Shown in pieces: positions 26,511 to 40,390 of a stretch of 64,000 nucleotides of DNA (positions are counted from its first letter, which is position 1; the number at the start of each line of letters is the position of its first letter). This stretch comes from Amblyornis subalaris. Taxonomy: Eukaryota; Chordata; Aves; Passeriformes; Ptilonorhynchidae. The notes beneath the pieces are model-generated. The model saw only the letters and a program-made list of their open reading frames with translations, searched no databases and was not told the origin of the DNA. A program made the position numbers and the translations under genes. Location: NCBI GenBank assembly GCA_018881555.1, contig JACAXG010000069.1, positions 3,147,403 through 3,211,402 of the forward strand, given 5' to 3'.

Positions 26511-26539
26511 TTCCCAACCCCCTATCTGGGGGTTGGGAA
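26511..26539. repeat. Perfect inverted repeat, 12-bp arms, 5-nt loop
   Basis: TTCCCAACCCCC and GGGGGTTGGGAA flank the loop TATCT with no mismatch. The G-rich arm is unlike the AT-rich surroundings. Confidence 0.9.
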
Positions 26540-26870
26540 TTACGGAGAAGTATTTCTTATTTTACTCCTTTTCAAATATTTTTAAAATGTTGTCTTTTCT
26601 TCCACTCTCTTCCTGGATAGATGAATCTAATTTTTTTGGTTTTCCTCACACAATTTCTAAACCCCTGCCTGTATTTGCTGACTGGATCCCTCTGGATACT
26701 TTCCCGTTTGCCCAGAAGCAGAATCATCATATCAGGACTGCAACTAAAACTCTGCAAATGTAGTATGCAATGGGAAGACGATGTCATATGTCACCCCTGC
26801 CATGTTCTGGATTTCATGTGTGAGCTGATACCTCTTCCTTGCTTTGAGCTGAATGATTCTAAGTATCACT

Positions 26871-26943
26871 TGTTGGGGGGTTTTTGGTTTTTTTTTTGTT
26901 TTTTTTTGTTTTTTTTTTTTTGTTTTTTTTTTTTTTTGTTGTG
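26871..26943. repeat. T-rich/G low-complexity tract
   Basis: A G6 run is followed by long T runs broken by single G or GG. Such tracts are replication-slippage prone and hard to assemble exactly; lengths here may be unreliable. Confidence 0.9.
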
Positions 26944-28473
26944 TTAATCACTTGATGCTCTTTATGGTCTGGATACTCTTCAATGGAGTGCAACATAGTC
27001 AGTTCCAAGATAAAGAGCCTATGCTCTTTATTGCTCCTATTTCCATGTGTGGAAATTACTGCTTTTCTTTCGCTCATATAATTCTGGGTTTTTTTCAGTT
27101 GATTCAGTCCTATCTGGTCCAGGATGTAGAGCAGAGGGAGTGGAAACATCTTGCACAGTTTTCACAGCTGATATTTTCAATAGACTAATTGGAAAAAAAA
27201 TCCTCTTTTATGACTTTTTGTTTTCTTGCATTGAGGCAATATGTGGCAAATGCTACAGAATTCACCACTTGAGGTAATTCTGGGTGGAACTGGGGAAAAG
27301 GAAAAGGCACACACACCATTAGCTGTATCTGTGGTGATGTTCCACACACAAACATGGAGATAACATCTGTAATTTAGATAGGGTGTTTATACTCCAAATA
27401 TCCCATCTTGCCAATGAAACCACATGGTCTTCTGTGAAGGGTCCCAGTCCTGTGCCTTTCCCCAGGCTGGCACTGCCTAGGCACTGCCTTGAGGCTGCAG
27501 GCTGGCTGTGATGGGGAATGTGCTGGTACTTGTGCTAGTACTTAGAATGGCCAGACCCCATTTCTGTGCTCAAGCCCATGCCCTAGACTAGTTAGGTCTG
27601 ACACAAGGATGCAGTTGCAGATTCCTTTGGTGTTTGCTACCTTGCTGCTGCACTACTGACTTCTCATTCAGCCTCCCTAATACTCACGACTAAGGCGCTG
27701 AATAGCTGTAACCTGAATCCAGGCTTTGGAAGGAAAGTATCTGTCCACTGTGCAACCTCTTTTAGATAAAGACATGTTTTATGCTGGCTTATCAAGTCAG
27801 CTTGCCACCCTGTGCTAGCCAGTACTGACAGTGACCTACAACATGATAGCACCAGATAGCTCTCTGCTTTGTTCTTTAATCAATTTAAAGATTCAACATC
27901 AATTTCCCTGGAACCAGACTTGTACAGGACATGCTTTTCATTGCATTTGCAAGGAAAACCCAGAGTGACTTGCTGTAACAGTGCACTTAGCAACCATTAG
28001 CCATTTAAAATCCCAGAAATAGGTATAGGGTTATTATATCCCCTATACTCTGCCAATTACTGTCACTCTCACTAAGAGCCATGATAGTGCAGTTCAGTAA
28101 TTTAGTTTCTATAAAGGACACTGTTTATTCAGCAGACATGCAGAAAAAAGGGACAGAAAAATGTCCATGCTGAAATGACAACAGTGTCACGACAAACAGA
28201 GCTACCGGATTAGAAAACCAGAATTTATTTAAATATGTATGTACATATGAGTCCTTCACGTCATTTTGCTTGTGCATTTTGAAAGTAATTGTATTTGTGA
28301 ATAAGAGAATTTTACTGAAACCTTCAGGATTTCACATGATGGCTACCATAATACCTTGTTCATCTGTAAAGCATATGCTGTTTTTTATTAACAGTTATTG
28401 CATTCATTCAGTGCTGGACTGGACTGACCAAAACATTTGATGAGAAATAATGCTTAAAATTAACTTGACCTTT

Positions 28474-29557
28474 TGTACTGGGTTGACCCAGGCTAGATGC
28501 CAGGCACCCACCAAAGCCTATCACTCCCCTCTGCAGCTGAACACGGTAGAGAAAACATAACAAAGAGTTCAGGAGCGGAGATAAGGTTGGGAAGACATCA
28601 CTCACCAAATGCTGCCACAGGCAAAACAGGCTAGTATTAGAGATGTTAATTGAATTTATTACTAGCAAAATTGGAGAAGGATAATTAGAATAAAATAAGA
28701 CCTTAAAAACACGTTCCTCCCATCCCTTCCTCCCTTCCGGCTCGACTCCCACTCAGTGACCCAGGGAGACAGGGAGTGGGGGTAATGGTCAGTTCCTGTC
28801 GTTGCTCAGGGAGAGCAGTCCTTTCCCTGCTCCAACGTGGGGTTCCTACCACGGGAGACAGTTCTCCATGAATTTCTCCAACGTGAGTCCATCCCACGGG
28901 CAACAGTTTGCCACAAGCTGCTGCAATGTGGGTCATTCTTTCATGGGGTGCAGTCCTTCAGGCACAATCTGCTCTGGTGTGGGTCCCTTACAGGGTCACA
29001 AGTCCTACCAGCAAATGTCCTCCAGCATGGGCTTCTCTCCGTGTCTGCACATCCCTGCCAGGACCCTGCCCCAGCACAGGCCTCCCACAGGCTCACAACC
29101 TCCTCTCAGGCATCCACCTGCTCCAGCATGGGTCTCCCCCATGGGCTGCAGGTGGATCTCTGCCTCCCCATGGATCTCCATGGGCTGCAGGGGCACAGCT
29201 GCCTCACCATGGGCTGCACCAGGGGCTGCAGGGGAATCCCAGCTCCAGTGCATGGAGCACCTTCTGTCCCTCCTTCTGCACTGACCTTGGTGTCTGCAGG
29301 GCTGTTCCTCTCACATGTTCTCACTCTGCTCCTGTCTGGCCACAATTATATCTGTGCAATACCTTTTTTTTTAATTCTTCTAAAATATGTTATTACAGAG
29401 ATGTTATCACCATTTCTAATGGGCCCAGCCTCGACCAGCAGCACATCCATCCTGGAGCTGGCTGGTATAGAATCTGGGGGCCATGGAGAAAGCTTCTTAC
29501 AAAAGCCACCCTTGTAGCCTCCCCACCACCAAAACCTGGACACACAAACCCAATACA
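28474..29557 (-). mobile_element. Solo LTR of an avian endogenous retrovirus
   Basis: A 1084-bp block starts TGTACTGGG and ends CCCAATACA on the plus strand, giving TG...CA ends and an imperfect terminal inverted repeat (TGTAYTGGGTT). It is flanked by an exact 5-bp direct repeat, CCTTT at 28469-28473 and at 29558-29562. In the minus orientation it opens with the TGTATTGGGTTTGTGTG text common at the start of bird ERV LTRs, and an AATAAA signal lies at 28660-28655. No gag, pol or env sequence is next to it, so it is a solo LTR left by LTR-LTR recombination. The 5-bp duplication favours an ERVL-type (class III) source, but family assignment needs a repeat library. The middle is GC-rich with repeated CATGGGCTGCAG-like units (about 29030-29240), which creates misleading long open frames. 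Confidence 0.88.
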
Positions 29558-29562
29558 CCTTT

Positions 29563-32500
29563 CAACTAAAAAGCCTTTTGCAAATGGGGGAAACATTTAA
29601 AACAAGGCCCCTGAAAGTGTTTAGTGGCTCAGAGCCAGTTACTGTTTTCTTGTTGGTTATGGCTTCTTCATATGCTTTTTGAGTGCCTTGTCCAAAAGCT
29701 GTCCCAGAGCAGCTGTCAAGTAAGATCATCATGTGTGAAAGGTTGAGCTTATATCCCTTATCTTAATGTCAATAGCAATGTCAAGAGATGAGTTCTAATT
29801 CTACACTTTGACCTACAAGACCTTTACATGAGATTTGTTGACTTTTGTATCTTGGGATGATGAGTCCTATGGGCTGTCTCAAAGTGAAATGAATGCTCTT
29901 GTCCCATCATATAACAGTGTCTACCATTCCATAATGACAATTCATGTCTTTAAGCCTTTCTCAGATAGAAAGGCTCATGGTTGATCTGCTTTGTGTCCCC
30001 TGTGTTTTCAAATTTTCCCCATTTTCTTCCTCCCTTCCTTCTACTGACCTTATATCTCAGACAATACTAACCATTTTCTTTTTATTTTTTAGACCAGAGA
30101 AGTTCATTTAGTCTCTTCTGTCCTAGAAATATAGATCAGAGAATTCTCTCTAGTGATGTTACATTTAGCCATAACTAACTTTTGCTTGACTTGCTGGGTT
30201 TAGGTTAATGTGGAAAGTTAACCAGTGTTGACGCTTGTTTTTCACCACGTGGAATTCTCTGTATCTTGGTTATCTCCTTATATGCTTAATTGTTCTTTCT
30301 GTTAATCTTGCATTATTTCCAGTTTGAGCCTTGCTGACTTCAGCTTCAAACTTCTTATATCTCGCCTTTCTCTGCTATACTGAAATAATGTCCTGCTATC
30401 AGCTGTCTGTTAGCAATGTCTGCAGAGTGCAAGTAAAGCATTCTTACCTTCTTCGTTACAAGCTAAATCAATTAGGAATCTGTTAAATGTTAAATAAAAC
30501 CCCCAAACTCAATTGTTTTTGACATTTCTGAAAAGAAAGATCTTCTAACTTCATGTGATTGAGGAATGTTAAGGATTCAGGAAGAATATGTAAGGGAGAC
30601 CCATATATAAAATACTTTGGTGACCTTAAATGACAACTCAGTCTATGACCTTCCAGAGCACTCTGTCACATGTGTAATAGCATCAGCATCATTTGGTACA
30701 ATATCCTTCTGCCTTCTTTGTTTGTATAAAAGACTGTATAAAAGATGGTAGACAAAGCATCATCTTAAAATGCCTGATGTTTTAGTACTTCGAAAGCCTG
30801 AGTTATTTTTAATATGATGAGAGCATCAGCCACTAGAGGCCCTTCATGTCTAGGAGACTGGCTGAGCCAAGATACTGTAGACTATCTCTCTGGTTTGATT
30901 TAATCCGGGAGGGAAATATTAAAATGATAAACCACCTACCTGAGAAACAACATACAGTCTGTCAGTATTAGGTGCTTCTGAGAGGATTTGGTTTCCTCTC
31001 ACCTGGTGTGCTGCTTGAAAAAAACCCTTGGTATTAAAGTCCCTTCACTCAGGCACATATGTTCATTCCTTTCTCTTCATCTTATTTTCTCAGCTGCTTA
31101 AATTGAAATATGGACACTGATCTTTTATGCTGCTTCTCTTGTTAGTGCCAGAGGCACATCGTCTAGAAAGCAGAAGGGGACCACGCGACCCAGGTGGGAG
31201 AAGCATCAACAGGGCACATAAGCCACACTACTGTATGTATGTCCCTTGCCAGTTCAAACAGACAAAGTAAATTAGGTTGGATCTGCCACAAAAGGGAACT
31301 CAGACCTGCAAATATTTATTGTAAGTGCTTAGATAGAGCCATCAAATGACTCTTATGCTTTTTTCTGATGTCCTCCTGGGAAAGAGGATTCACAGTGAAT
31401 TACAATTATTTACATTACTATTATGTAAGAGCTCCAGTAGGAATTAAGTTTTTTCTGTGCTGGATGCTTTTCAAATAATGTGTATTGTCAGCACATTATG
31501 CTGGCCCGGCTCTCAACTTTAGAGAGCAGGGCTTGGGATGTACTGATATGCTGAGAAAAGTGGTTGCCAGAAGAAAAATGATGCTTTGCCTTGTAAAAAG
31601 AATAATATATTCTGCAGATCTGCTTCCTGAAGGTCACTTGTGACGCCTGGCCCATTGCCTCTGTCACAACAACACACAAGTGACAATTAGGAAAACCTGC
31701 TGTTTCTCAGCTGTCACCTGTTGGGTTTTTTTAACAACGTTTGTCTCTATGGCAATTAGTTATCACTGCTGTGGTCTTTAGTGTTGTTATAATGTTCATG
31801 CAAAAATTAAAATAATAGGATCCCAACTGGAAAATCATTGCCATTTCAAGGTTGTAGTTAAGTGAGAAAGGAGTTCTTTTAAATAACTCACACCTTGCTC
31901 AGGATCAAAATAATCCTTTGAAATGGCCTAGAAAAACTTTGCAAGGCTGGTAAGATCGGAAGAGTTCTTGAGCTACTCAGACCAACAATAAGGAGCAGAA
32001 GAGCTATGTGTTATCTGGAATGTTGTAACATAAGTACAATAAAGTCATTTCTCACTGTGGTAACACCAACACAAAAGAAAGCAGATCTGTGTGAAAGAAG
32101 GACATTAAGTTTCAGAAGGACAAGAAGCACATTATTCTGTAACACTCTAAAGTAATGAGTCAAGGATCCTGTTTAGGGTGTACAGAGTGTGAGCTGTAAA
32201 CAGAGTGATTAACATGGAGGGCCTCTTAGTGATTACCAGCTTTAGGGCTTTATAACAAACAAACTGTTCTGTGATGGTGATGTACCCAGCTTTGTGTTTT
32301 TCGTTAGTCTATATTCCTTATTTAGACTTTTCAAAAGAGTGTATTTTAAAGAGAGCCTTTTCTTGTACTTGGCTATTAATGTGACACCAGATGCTGGCTG
32401 ATTAGCAAGGAAGATACAATGTTTACTACTTTTGCAGTACAGAGTGATAGGAAGAAAACAGAAGCCACAGAATGGACTATGATTTGCCCAGAAATACTCA

Positions 32501-35500
32501 CTGACTGAACAGAAAGCAGATTGTCAAGATGATGCATAACTGCATGGAAAAAAGAAAAGCTGAGAAGAGGCTTTTGCTACTTTAAACTTGCTAATCGTAC
32601 AAGAAAAAAATCATGGTGGGGGATATCTATCAGTGTTTTGATTTCATTGCAATGTACATTTATGCAGTGCAGCTCTACCTTAATCTTTCTTTTCCCTTTC
32701 CTTTATTATGCTTCTCTTTCCATATATATGAATTTGCAAAAGGGGAGGGAAAACATTTTTGAAATATTTGGGCTGCTCTCCAATTTTTCTCCCAGATTAC
32801 CATGGCAGGACATAGTTGGAGGGAGGGCATGAAAGAGTTGAAGGACTACCAGTAAACCGTCCTCAACCTTGCCAGACAGCACAAAGCCCTTGGCCACTCA
32901 GTGCAGGAGCTGTGGCACATCAGCTTTAATGATCAGATGTGGCATGAGCTGTATGTGAAACACGTCATGAGCTGAGAAATATTGGTGCCTGCAGGGGAGT
33001 CAGCAGAGCCCCAGAGAGGTCCTGGGTTCATACCTCAACGAAGGCAGGGACAGCTCTTGTGTTTTTTCTTTGCTTTATCTAGCTGTGACGTTCTGAGGGA
33101 CATTTTCCTGGAAAATCAAGTCGATGTGGCTTGATGAAAATTCAGGCCCCTGGGTGATGGAGTGGACTATTCATTCTTTCTGCGTCATTATAAAAACCAT
33201 CTGTGCCTTGTCTCTGCCATGATTTTCCACTGCAGACAGACATGGTGCTGTGAAAGAAAGCCTGAGTTAATTTTCTTCATCTCTTTCCATCTAGGCCCTC
33301 CTGTCCTTGTCCTGAGTGTTTCTGTGTAAGTCCAACCTGCGGAAGAAAGAGCACAGTTTAAGGGTGTTTGAGGTCTTGGGCAAATCTCCTTTTTCCTTTG
33401 GACTCTGCTTTTTCAACACAAGTTGAGGTGAGGCATGTTAATGTTGGGCAGAAGAACAAGAAAAAATACAGATCTTGCCCTGACAAGCTGTCCTAGAACA
33501 GAGGTGACAGTATTCTCAAATAACACTTGCACAAAACATTTATTACATGGTCCTCATTGTGGACAAGAGGAAAGGACCAAGATTCACCCTCTGGAAACAG
33601 AAGCCTTTTTGGAGAGCCAGTATTTTCATGGATTTTGTTTTTCCAAATCAGTTTGTACAAATATTTATTAATCTTTACAATACCAAACTGCATGGAATGA
33701 GTACCAGAAAACATTATTAATAATACATGTCATGTACCCCAAAATGACAAAATTAAGGCTGTCTGTGCAATATAATTCAATCTCTTTGTGTAGCTGTATT
33801 TATGACAATCTTCTCTTTTTCAGACTGCATGTGTTTTTTCAGTCCCTTTGCAAAGGATAGGTGTAGGCAGCACTCAGTTAATGAGCTTCCATGTAGTAAT
33901 TATTGTCCACGAGTCAGAATCTAACCTGCCTAAAGACAATATTTGGAATTTTCTTCTTGTTTTTCAATAGTTCTTGTCAAATTGCATGAACCTGAGAAAC
34001 TTGAAAAAAAAAAAGCTGGTAGAGTTTAGTCATTCCATTCCCTTTTTATAGCTGGTAGCAGAAAGGCTTAGATAAGCAAACACTCTTTTTTTGTTTTTTA
34101 TTTTTTGTATACCCATTCCCAGATCTCTTAGATGTAACCTCAAGAAAAGTAGCACTATTCAGTTCTTGTGACCTAGATGGTTTCCTCTAGAGCCAGTGTT
34201 TCTGTTGAGCAGATTCTGCATTCATGAACTTAACAGATAGCCCTGTTATTAGATAACATTCAGTTTTGACAAAATCACTGTGTTACTGGAGGACACCAGA
34301 TTTTTAATTACATTTCAACAGGAAAGTGTAACATTATTTTGAGATACTTTCTGCCCACAGAAACTGAAAAATTTAGCAGAATTTCACAAAAATTAGAAGC
34401 TGCTGACAACTGTCCTAAAATGTGGGTGTCTGGCATTGCCAGAGTAAGCTGTCAGTCCCATTTCCTGCAAGTGCAGGACTTGTTGTGAAGGAGAGTGAGG
34501 ACAGCTTCACTTCTTTCTTTCCTTCTCTCTTTTTTTATTTTTTTTGTGTTATTGTAAGAAAAAGAAATACTAGAAAAGGGGGGAAAAATCAAGAGTGTGA
34601 TCAAAAAATTGATTACTCTTTTATCATAATCTTGCCAGATCCTTTCTGGGTAGATTGCACTTTAGACTTGTTGCCTGTTGTGAAATCCATGGTTGCTAGG
34701 AAGGAAAGAATAGAAAGGTTTTTACTTACAAGCTCCCAGTCTTTATCTCTTCAAGTTGCTATAGCTGCTGGAACTGAACTTTGGTAACTCATGTCAGACT
34801 CTTCAACTTATGTTGACATCTGATCTTTAAGGCATTTCTTTTAAAAGCAATTTTCCTTAATATTCTTTCCCCCAGGGCTGAAATATACATAAGTTAACAA
34901 TTAGTGAGAATTGCTTCATACACAACTGTATTCTTGCATTCAGTAACAATAACATTATACCTACTCTTTGTTGACAAAGCTATCATTTAATTGAACAAAC
35001 TTTTAAGCAACATATTTAATGAAGAGTAGAAAAACCCCGCCAAAACCCGAACCATTGTGCAAAGTCCCTAATGATCAACAATAGCTGCTAAGTAAATGAA
35101 AGTGTGTTTGTTGTTGCCAGGATGCAAACCGGAAAACAAAACCAGGCAGTGCTCTGAAAAATTGTATGAAGTGAGTAGGGTTTAAATTCTTTTAGATCAC
35201 ATGAACATAAGAATCTTTTTAGCCTATCTTTTAATTTTCTAAGTGTTTTGGCTTGTTAAAATGATAGATTCTGAAGTGTTCATGGTTTTCTATTGTGAGC
35301 AAAATCCTTGATTTAAATTAAAAATTCTTGATCAGTGTAAGAAAAAAAATGGGATTATCCACGTGGAATAGAGCTGATCATCTTTACCTTTCAAATTTTT
35401 TGTGTTCCAGACCACCTCAACATTGGTTAATGGATGGTCAAACTGCCTTACAGGGACTTAAAGTCTGCTGCTAATGAAGCTTTTTAAAAGAAAAAAAAGC

Positions 35501-38303
35501 TCTTTGCCATGAAGTAGTTGAGATACACTCCAGGCTGAAAAACATGCTCTAAGTGTTTTCCTGGTAAGTATATTTTGAACTAGAATGTGATTTATGTCCC
35601 GTTACATAATGGCTGTATTGAACTATTTTGGCTGAGTATTTCCGAGAAAATGGTGTGTATACAATTCTGCCTGTTCCTCTGTAATTGATTTCCTGGACTT
35701 TCTTGCTGTTAAAAATGATTCAAACATTTTCCTGTCTTTTACAGCTTTGGATACTGTGGCTAATTCAGCCACAGGCCCGGACGCCTGGGAGGCTTACAAA
35801 GGGCACAAAGGAGGACCAGAATCAAAGACTCAAATCTGAAGCTCAGCCAGGAGGGAATTGAAGTTGTGTCAGGGTCTGTGGTCAGAGGAAAGTCAAGGGA
35901 AGAAAATAATAAATATGGAGAGCAGAGAGGTGTCTGTGTAGAAAGTCAAGCTGCAAGGGGAAAAATCAGTGTTTAAATTAAAATAAATCAATAAGTGAAA
36001 AAGAATAAAGATAGCATGGACTAGGCAAGATTGGCATTTTTAAAGTTATTAAACTAATTGTGATAAGGAAATTAAGATGAAAAAAGTTTAATAAAAGGTA
36101 TACTTACCTCCCCTTAAGGACAGGCACGAAAGACAGTCGGAAGATTAAGTTTGTCAAAGTTAACAGAACTAAAAAAAATAACCGGTATCAGTGTATGAAG
36201 AGTGAGTGTATAAAGAGTATATGAAGATACTGAATGAATGTGGTCAACCCTGAGAAATTAAAGGAGTGATTGCAGTCAGTGCAATCTGGACTTTACTAGT
36301 GATTTGATTCAGTGCTTTCCAAAAACTTAACAGAAAACTTAATTAAAAACACCTCAGAAAAGAGCAGTGTTAAGTGAAAAGAAATTGTCTGTGTGTCTGT
36401 AAAGAAATTATGGTGACAGAAGAGAGAGCTGCCTGGATGAGAGTGTGCGTGCATATGTGGTTATGTGAAAAGCATTCTCTTCCAAAACACTGCTATGCCA
36501 AGCCAAATTTCAGTTCTTTGTTAGTGATTGATTCAGAAGATGGAGTAATCCTTTAGCAAGTATTGTACTGGCAAAACTCCCTGGGCACAAATAACTTCCA
36601 GTAAGAAAATAATAAACCCAGAAAACATTTGCTAATACATTTGTGAAAAATCAATCTCCTAACTAAGGATTCACTAGAACAGTAATTACTCACAAAGGAG
36701 AAATGAGACACCAGATCACCTGCAAGAGGAGAAACAGCAGAAAGGTACTTAGGTATTTGGTTGCTGCTAAACTAGAGAGTTAAAAACATATGAAGAAAAG
36801 CAGAAACACAGCCAGTATAGCTTTGGCTGATATATTAACGTATTTTCCCAGCTTGAAGTTTAATGCCACTGATTTTCCATACACATCAAATTTCTGTATT
36901 GAGATTCCTTTCTTGATCCTATTTAGCTACAGCAACACAGCTATTGGAAAGGAAAGCTGAGAAACACTGCCAGATTGGTCACAGGGCATAGACATGCACA
37001 CAAAGCGAAGAACTTTTGACTCCTAAAATTGCATGGGATCTGAGCTTAATGAACTGATGAAAAAATATTATTATGTGAAACATCTATGAATAAGAACTTC
37101 AGATGAAATGTTAACATGTCAAAGAGCTCAAAGATGCAAGTGGCACAGATGTCCACTCCCTTTGATTTCCACCTGGCTGCATAGTGTGGGATGGAGGAGG
37201 AGATTCTACTTAGGCCTTTTCATCACCAAATGTGGAAGAAACTGTTGTGGGAAAGTTAAAAAGCTGCTTCAGTGTGTATTAAAAATGTGATGTGATGTCA
37301 TAGTACTAATATTAATCTTTTCATAAGATCATAACAAAGAACTCTGAATAGGAATATTGGAAAATGTTCTAAAGTAAATACTGGGAAATATTCTGAAGAA
37401 GAAAGCAACATGAGTATTTGAAAGAAACATATGACAAGAGAAGGGTGCAAATGGTACAAAGCTACTGCTGATCTTAATTTTCATGAGACCTGAGTATTTT
37501 GAGGGTATATTTTCAAGATAAGAACATTTTTTGTGTAGCTAAAATGCAGTGAACACTAGCAAATACATTAAAATTGTTTTGGAGACTAGGCTTTGGTTTA
37601 GCAAGTGTTTAATTTGAAACAGTGTAAACAAGTTGGATATTAGTCAAATATAATAGGAGGCTGTGGGAAGTGTTTATTTTCCTTTCTGCGCATTTGGGAA
37701 TTTCTATGCAGAAGCTAACCTATGTAAAGCCACAGAATGAGTTAGATATTAATCCCTTGTGAAACAGATCTCTGTGGTTGCAAAGGGCAAACAATATGAA
37801 CAAGAACAATGTGAATTATGTAAAATTATTCTGCAGTGCTGTTTAGAAGTAAGAGAACACAAGTCCTTAGTCCATTTCAAAAGATGCTATTCAGTAGCAA
37901 AGTCATGCTGAGCTCATGGAAAGTAGTGGAAAAACTATCGACTTTTATAGACCTGAAATTAATTCAGCTGCCTATCTGAAATAATTCTTGAACTAATTCA
38001 AAAGCAGAATGTCATCTGCATTTTAACTCACCTTGTTAAGGGAATAATCTCTGCATAACAAGCAAACCAAGGGAACTGAGGCATATGAAGTCAAGGGACC
38101 AATTACGCTAAAGGCATCTTCACAGCCATTGATGCTGATGATTAAGATTCTGAAAAATCTTGTTCAAAAAGTATTTCTAGTCTGGAAGAGTCTCTGACCA
38201 AAGAAGGATCAAGCAGCATGAGGAAGTAATCCAAATTATTTTTAATGTCCAATATTGCTTAACCGAAAAAGTGGAAAGTCATTGCTTCATTTAAATATGT
38301 GAC
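29563..38303. other. Intergenic DNA, no gene recognised
   Basis: 8.7 kb of AT-rich sequence. The longest open frame (34422-34787, 121 codons) runs through a pyrimidine tract and shows no domain. A TA-poor stretch at about 32810-33060 has a single tRNA B-box-like GGGTTCATACC, too little to call a SINE. No CR1 or LTR was seen. Confidence 0.55.
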
Positions 38304-40390
38304 ACTAGCACAGGAGCTAGCGGGGCTCACTGGAAGAGCTCTAAACTAGCTTGGAAGGGGAGAGGCACAAAACCAGGCTCGCCAGTGATGAGCAATGGGA
38401 TGGTGAGCCAAATCTCGAGGAAACGAGCACTAGTGGAAACCCGGCTTCATCAGGTTTGGCTACAAAGTACCACATATGGAAATGTTTCTACACTAACACA
38501 GGCAGGAGAGGAACAAACAAGAGGTGCTTGATGTTTTGGTCCAGTCCCACAGATCTGACATAACTGGCGTAAGTGAAACCTGGTGGGATGAGTCCTTTGA
38601 CTAGAGTGCCCTGTTGGATAGTTACAGGCTCTTCAGGAGGGACAGGCAGGGCGAAGAGGGAGGGGGGTGGCATTGTATGTAATGGAAGAGCTGGAATGTA
38701 TGGAGCTCACAGGTGGCAATGGCACAGTTGAGAGTGTCTCAGTGCCCTGAGCTGGAGGACTGTGACTATGAGAATGATCAGCTCCCAATTGACCTTGAAT
38801 TTGTGTGGGACCTGCTGCTCCAGCTGGATCCTTGCAAATCTATGGGGCGTGATGGGATTCATCCAAGAATCCTGAAGACTCAGCTGATATAATTGCTAAA
38901 TCTCTCACGATGACTTTTGAGCGATCTTGGGAATTCTGAGAGGTCCCAGCTGACTGGAAACTGGCAAACGTTGTCCCAGTTTTCAAGAAGGGCAAGAAGG
39001 AAGGCTCTAGAAACCACAGGCCTGTCAGTATCACTTCAGTGCCCTGTAAAATCATGGAAAAAATTAATCTGGAAGGTATTGAAAAACACCTGAAGGATAA
39101 TGCAGTCACTGGTCACAGCAAGGAATGCTTCATGAGAGGTAAGTCCTGCTTAGCAAACCTGATCTCCTTTTATGACAAGGTAACCCAGCGAGTTGAGTAA
39201 GGGAAGCCAGTTGATATGATCTTTTTGGATTTCAGTAAAGCTTTTGAAACTGTGTCTCACTGTATCCTTCTGGACAAAATGTCCAGCCCACATCTGGATA
39301 AACACATCATGGGATGGGTGAGCAACTGCCTCATGGCACAAAGTTGGGCACAAAGGGTTGCAGTGACTGGGGTGACATCAGACTGGGGCCTGTCACTAGT
39401 GGGGTTCCACAGGGCTCCATCCTTGGCTCTGTGCTCTTCAACATCTTCATGTACGACTTGGACTCTGGACTTGGAAGGGACACTAAGCAAGTTCACAGAT
39501 GACACAAAACTGGGAGGAGCTGTTGACTCCCTTGAGGGCAGGGAGGCTCTACAGAGAGACCTGAACAAATCAGAGGGCTGTGCAATCACCAACCATAGGA
39601 AGTTCAACAAGGGCAACTGCTGGATTCTGCACCTGGGCTGGGGCAACCCTGGATGTACAAACAGACTGGGGAATGAGATGCTGGAGAGCAGTGCCATGGA
39701 AAGGGACTGGGGAGTCCTCACTGATAGAAAGTTGAACATGAGCCAGCAGTGCCCTGGCAGCCGGGAGGGCCAGCCCTGTCCTGGGGGGCATCAGGCCCAG
39801 CATCGCCAGCTGGGCAAGGGAGGGGATTGTCCCGTTCTGCTCTGGGCTGGGGCGGCCTCACTGCAAGTGCTGGGGGCAGTTTTGGATGCCACAATATAAG
39901 AAAGGCATTAAACTATTGGAGAAAGTACAAAGGAGGGCAAAAAAGATGGTGAAGGGTCTTGAGGCAAACCTGTATGAGGAGCAGCTGAAGTCACTTGGTC
40001 TGTTCAGCCTGAAAAAGAGGAGATTGAGGGGAGACCTCATTGCAGTCGACAACTTCCCTGTGAGGGGAAGAGGAGGGACAGGCACTGATCTCTTCTTTGT
40101 GGTGACCAGTGACAGGACCTGAGGGAATGGCCTAAAGTTGTGTCAGGGGATGTTTAGGTTGGATATTAGAAAAAGGTTCTTCACCCAGAGGGTGGTTGGG
40201 CACTGGAACAGGCTCCCCAGAGCAGTGGTCACAGCACCAAGGCTGACAGAGTTCAAGATGTGTTTTGACAATGCTCTCAGGCACATGGAGTGATTCTTCG
40301 GGATGGTGCTGAGAAGGGTCATGAGTTGGACACAATGATCCTTGCAGGTCCCTTCTAACTCAGCTTATTCTGTTTTTATGTGATTCTATG
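38304..40390 (+). mobile_element. CR1 LINE, decayed (end of ORF1, part of EN, RT, 3' UTR)
   Basis: It starts with the last codons of the CR1 ORF1 region (GAGCTAGCGGGGCTCACTGG, then a stop) and continues through a shortened endonuclease region (ETWWDE-like near 38575-38600). The linker is SMGRDGIHPRI near 38838-38870 and NHRPVSITSV near 39010-39045. The RT has MIFLDFSKAFETV (39213-39251) with motif A Asp. Its second catalytic motif reads [10 protein letters not shown] (about 39490-39518), with Thr in place of the usual Ala of FADD while both Asp remain. RT C-terminus and 3' UTR follow, ending TGATTCTATG at 40381-40390. Most of the endonuclease is deleted (about 38700-38760) and frames shift repeatedly. 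Confidence 0.92.

Larger units (their letters stand above)
21645..28468. other. Intergenic DNA, no gene recognised
   Basis: Contains a 152-codon open frame at 22602-23060 (+) without any recognisable domain or coding-like context, consistent with chance. A perfect 12-bp-stem hairpin lies at 26511-26539 and a T/G homopolymer tract at 26871-26943. No other repeat family or RNA gene was recognised. Confidence 0.55.

Noticed and set aside
28802..29600. Overlapping 160- to 230-codon frames
   Set aside because: They lie inside the solo LTR, whose GC-rich internal repeats keep several frames open at once; no retroviral protein motif is present.
32810..33060. Possible tRNA-derived SINE
   Set aside because: Only a B-box-like GGGTTCATACC was seen; no matching A box at the right distance, no tail and no second copy in the window.
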